Notes under the pieces: model-generated
What the model was told of the DNA's origin: nothing
Seen by the model: only the letters and a program-made list of their open reading frames with translations
Database searches by the model: none
Shown: positions 5,378-5,786 of the stretch, piece by piece
Layout: the number at the start of each line of letters is the position of its first letter
Numbering within the stretch: position 1 is the first letter of the stretch
Source of the DNA: Candidatus Kerfeldbacteria bacterium
Lineage (GTDB): Bacteria > Patescibacteriota > Patescibacteriia > SBBC01 > CAIJZX01
Reading direction: 5' to 3'
Length of the DNA: 5,786 nucleotides
Assembly (NCBI GenBank): GCA_016217865.1
Contig: JACRFO010000084.1
Coordinates: 1 to 5,786 of the forward strand
Position numbers and translations under genes: made by a program

Positions 5378-5786
5378 TTGACCAAGCTATCATCGACGGC
5401 CTCCGTCGGCGCGGCAAGAAGTTTGCTGGTCTGTTGAACACCGTGGAGAGCGGTCAGGCCGAAACAGCTAAGCAATTGCAGCGGAAACTCGAACAGCTTC
5501 AAGCCGAAGTGAACGCTGCTAGTGCAGTCATTCCAACGCTGTCACCAGAAGCGAAGAAAGAAAAGATTGCGGCGATAAAACCCCGATCAAATGAGATTGC
5601 CGCCCTGAAACAGCAACTCCAGGCTACAGCCGACGTCGTGTTGCCGAATACGCCGCGTCCGGACGTTCCTTCTGGAGACGATGAATCCGGTAACGTCGTA
5701 CTGCGTGAAGTCGGATCACGCCCAAAGCTCATGAACCCAAAACCGTATCTTGAGATTGCCGAACCGCTTGGCTACATCGACGTCAA
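5374..5786 (+). CDS. serS: Seryl-tRNA synthetase, N-terminal part (3' end outside window)
   Basis: The open frame runs from ATG 5374 to the window end, giving 137 complete residues. The first about 85 residues form the tRNA-binding helical coiled-coil arm, rich in Glu, Gln, Lys and Ala. The diagnostic link to the catalytic domain follows: 'VLPNTPRPDVPSGDDESGNVVLREVG' in overlapping pieces, matching the family's 'LPNxPHPDVPxGxDExxNVxxRxxG', then 'YLEIAEPLGYID', matching 'HxELGExLGxID'. The usual opening 'MLDxKxIRENPExVxxxLxKRG' is shortened: the protein begins near the NPE position, about 8-10 residues late. An in-frame stop at 5317-5319 and no better start between exclude a longer form. The ATGA overlap with the HD gene and the absence of a Shine-Dalgarno sequence suggest coupling. 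The catalytic motifs 1-3 are beyond the window. Confidence 0.93.
   Translation, partial: MIDQAIIDGLRRRGKKFAGLLNTVESGQAETAKQLQRKLEQLQAEVNAASAVIPTLSPEAKKEKIAAIKPRSNEIAALKQQLQATADVVLPNTPRPDVPSGDDESGNVVLREVGSRPKLMNPKPYLEIAEPLGYIDV

Overview
This window is about 5.8 kb of ordinary-looking bacterial chromosome with all genes on the + strand and very little non-coding DNA. It holds the end of a cell-shape/cell-wall cluster (mreC tail, mreD, mrdA encoding PBP2), then greA (transcript cleavage factor), then a translation-linked set: lysS, a small HD-domain hydrolase, and the start of serS. There are no mobile elements, CRISPR arrays, rRNA or tRNA genes.

Organism. G+C is roughly half by eye. Intergenic gaps are tiny (3 and 2 nt in the mre-mrdA cluster), and ATGA overlaps join lysS to the HD gene and the HD gene to serS. 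None of the six visible start codons has a Shine-Dalgarno sequence at the right distance. TAA, TAG and TGA are all used as stops and Trp is TGG, so the code is standard and UGA-recoded lineages (code 4 or 25) are excluded. The SD-poor compact layout and a PBP2 whose cytoplasmic N-terminus begins with an 'xDPF' segment remind me of Patescibacteria (CPR). That is an impression without a search, and another deep-branching bacterium is possible.

Layout. (1) 1-2692: mreC (3' end), mreD and mrdA, the elongasome. MreC and MreD scaffold the MreB/PBP2 complex, and PBP2 cross-links lateral wall peptidoglycan. rodA, PBP2's usual glycosyltransferase partner and frequent neighbour, is not next to it. (2) 2693-2795: the 103-bp gap before greA is the most remarkable part of the window. 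It contains a perfect -35 (TTGACA), an exact 17-bp spacer and a -10 (TAGAAT), and the spacer itself is a textbook G-quadruplex motif (GGGTAGGGGAGGGCGGG). A consensus DnaA box (TTATCCACA on the - strand) lies 4 bp upstream of the -35. An inverted repeat overlaps the -35, and a short GC hairpin followed by T5 lies in the leader just before the ATG. (3) 2796-3263: greA. (4) 3283-3311: a second sigma-70-type promoter whose -10 (TATACT) is placed so that transcription should begin at the lysS ATG, giving a leaderless mRNA. (5) 3318-5786: lysS, HD hydrolase and serS, probably one translationally coupled operon that continues past the window.

All genes belong to known families. The candidates for something undescribed are the G4-filled greA promoter and the HD hydrolase locked between two aminoacyl-tRNA synthetases. 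A role in clearing Ap4A-type by-products is a testable idea for the latter, not a conclusion.
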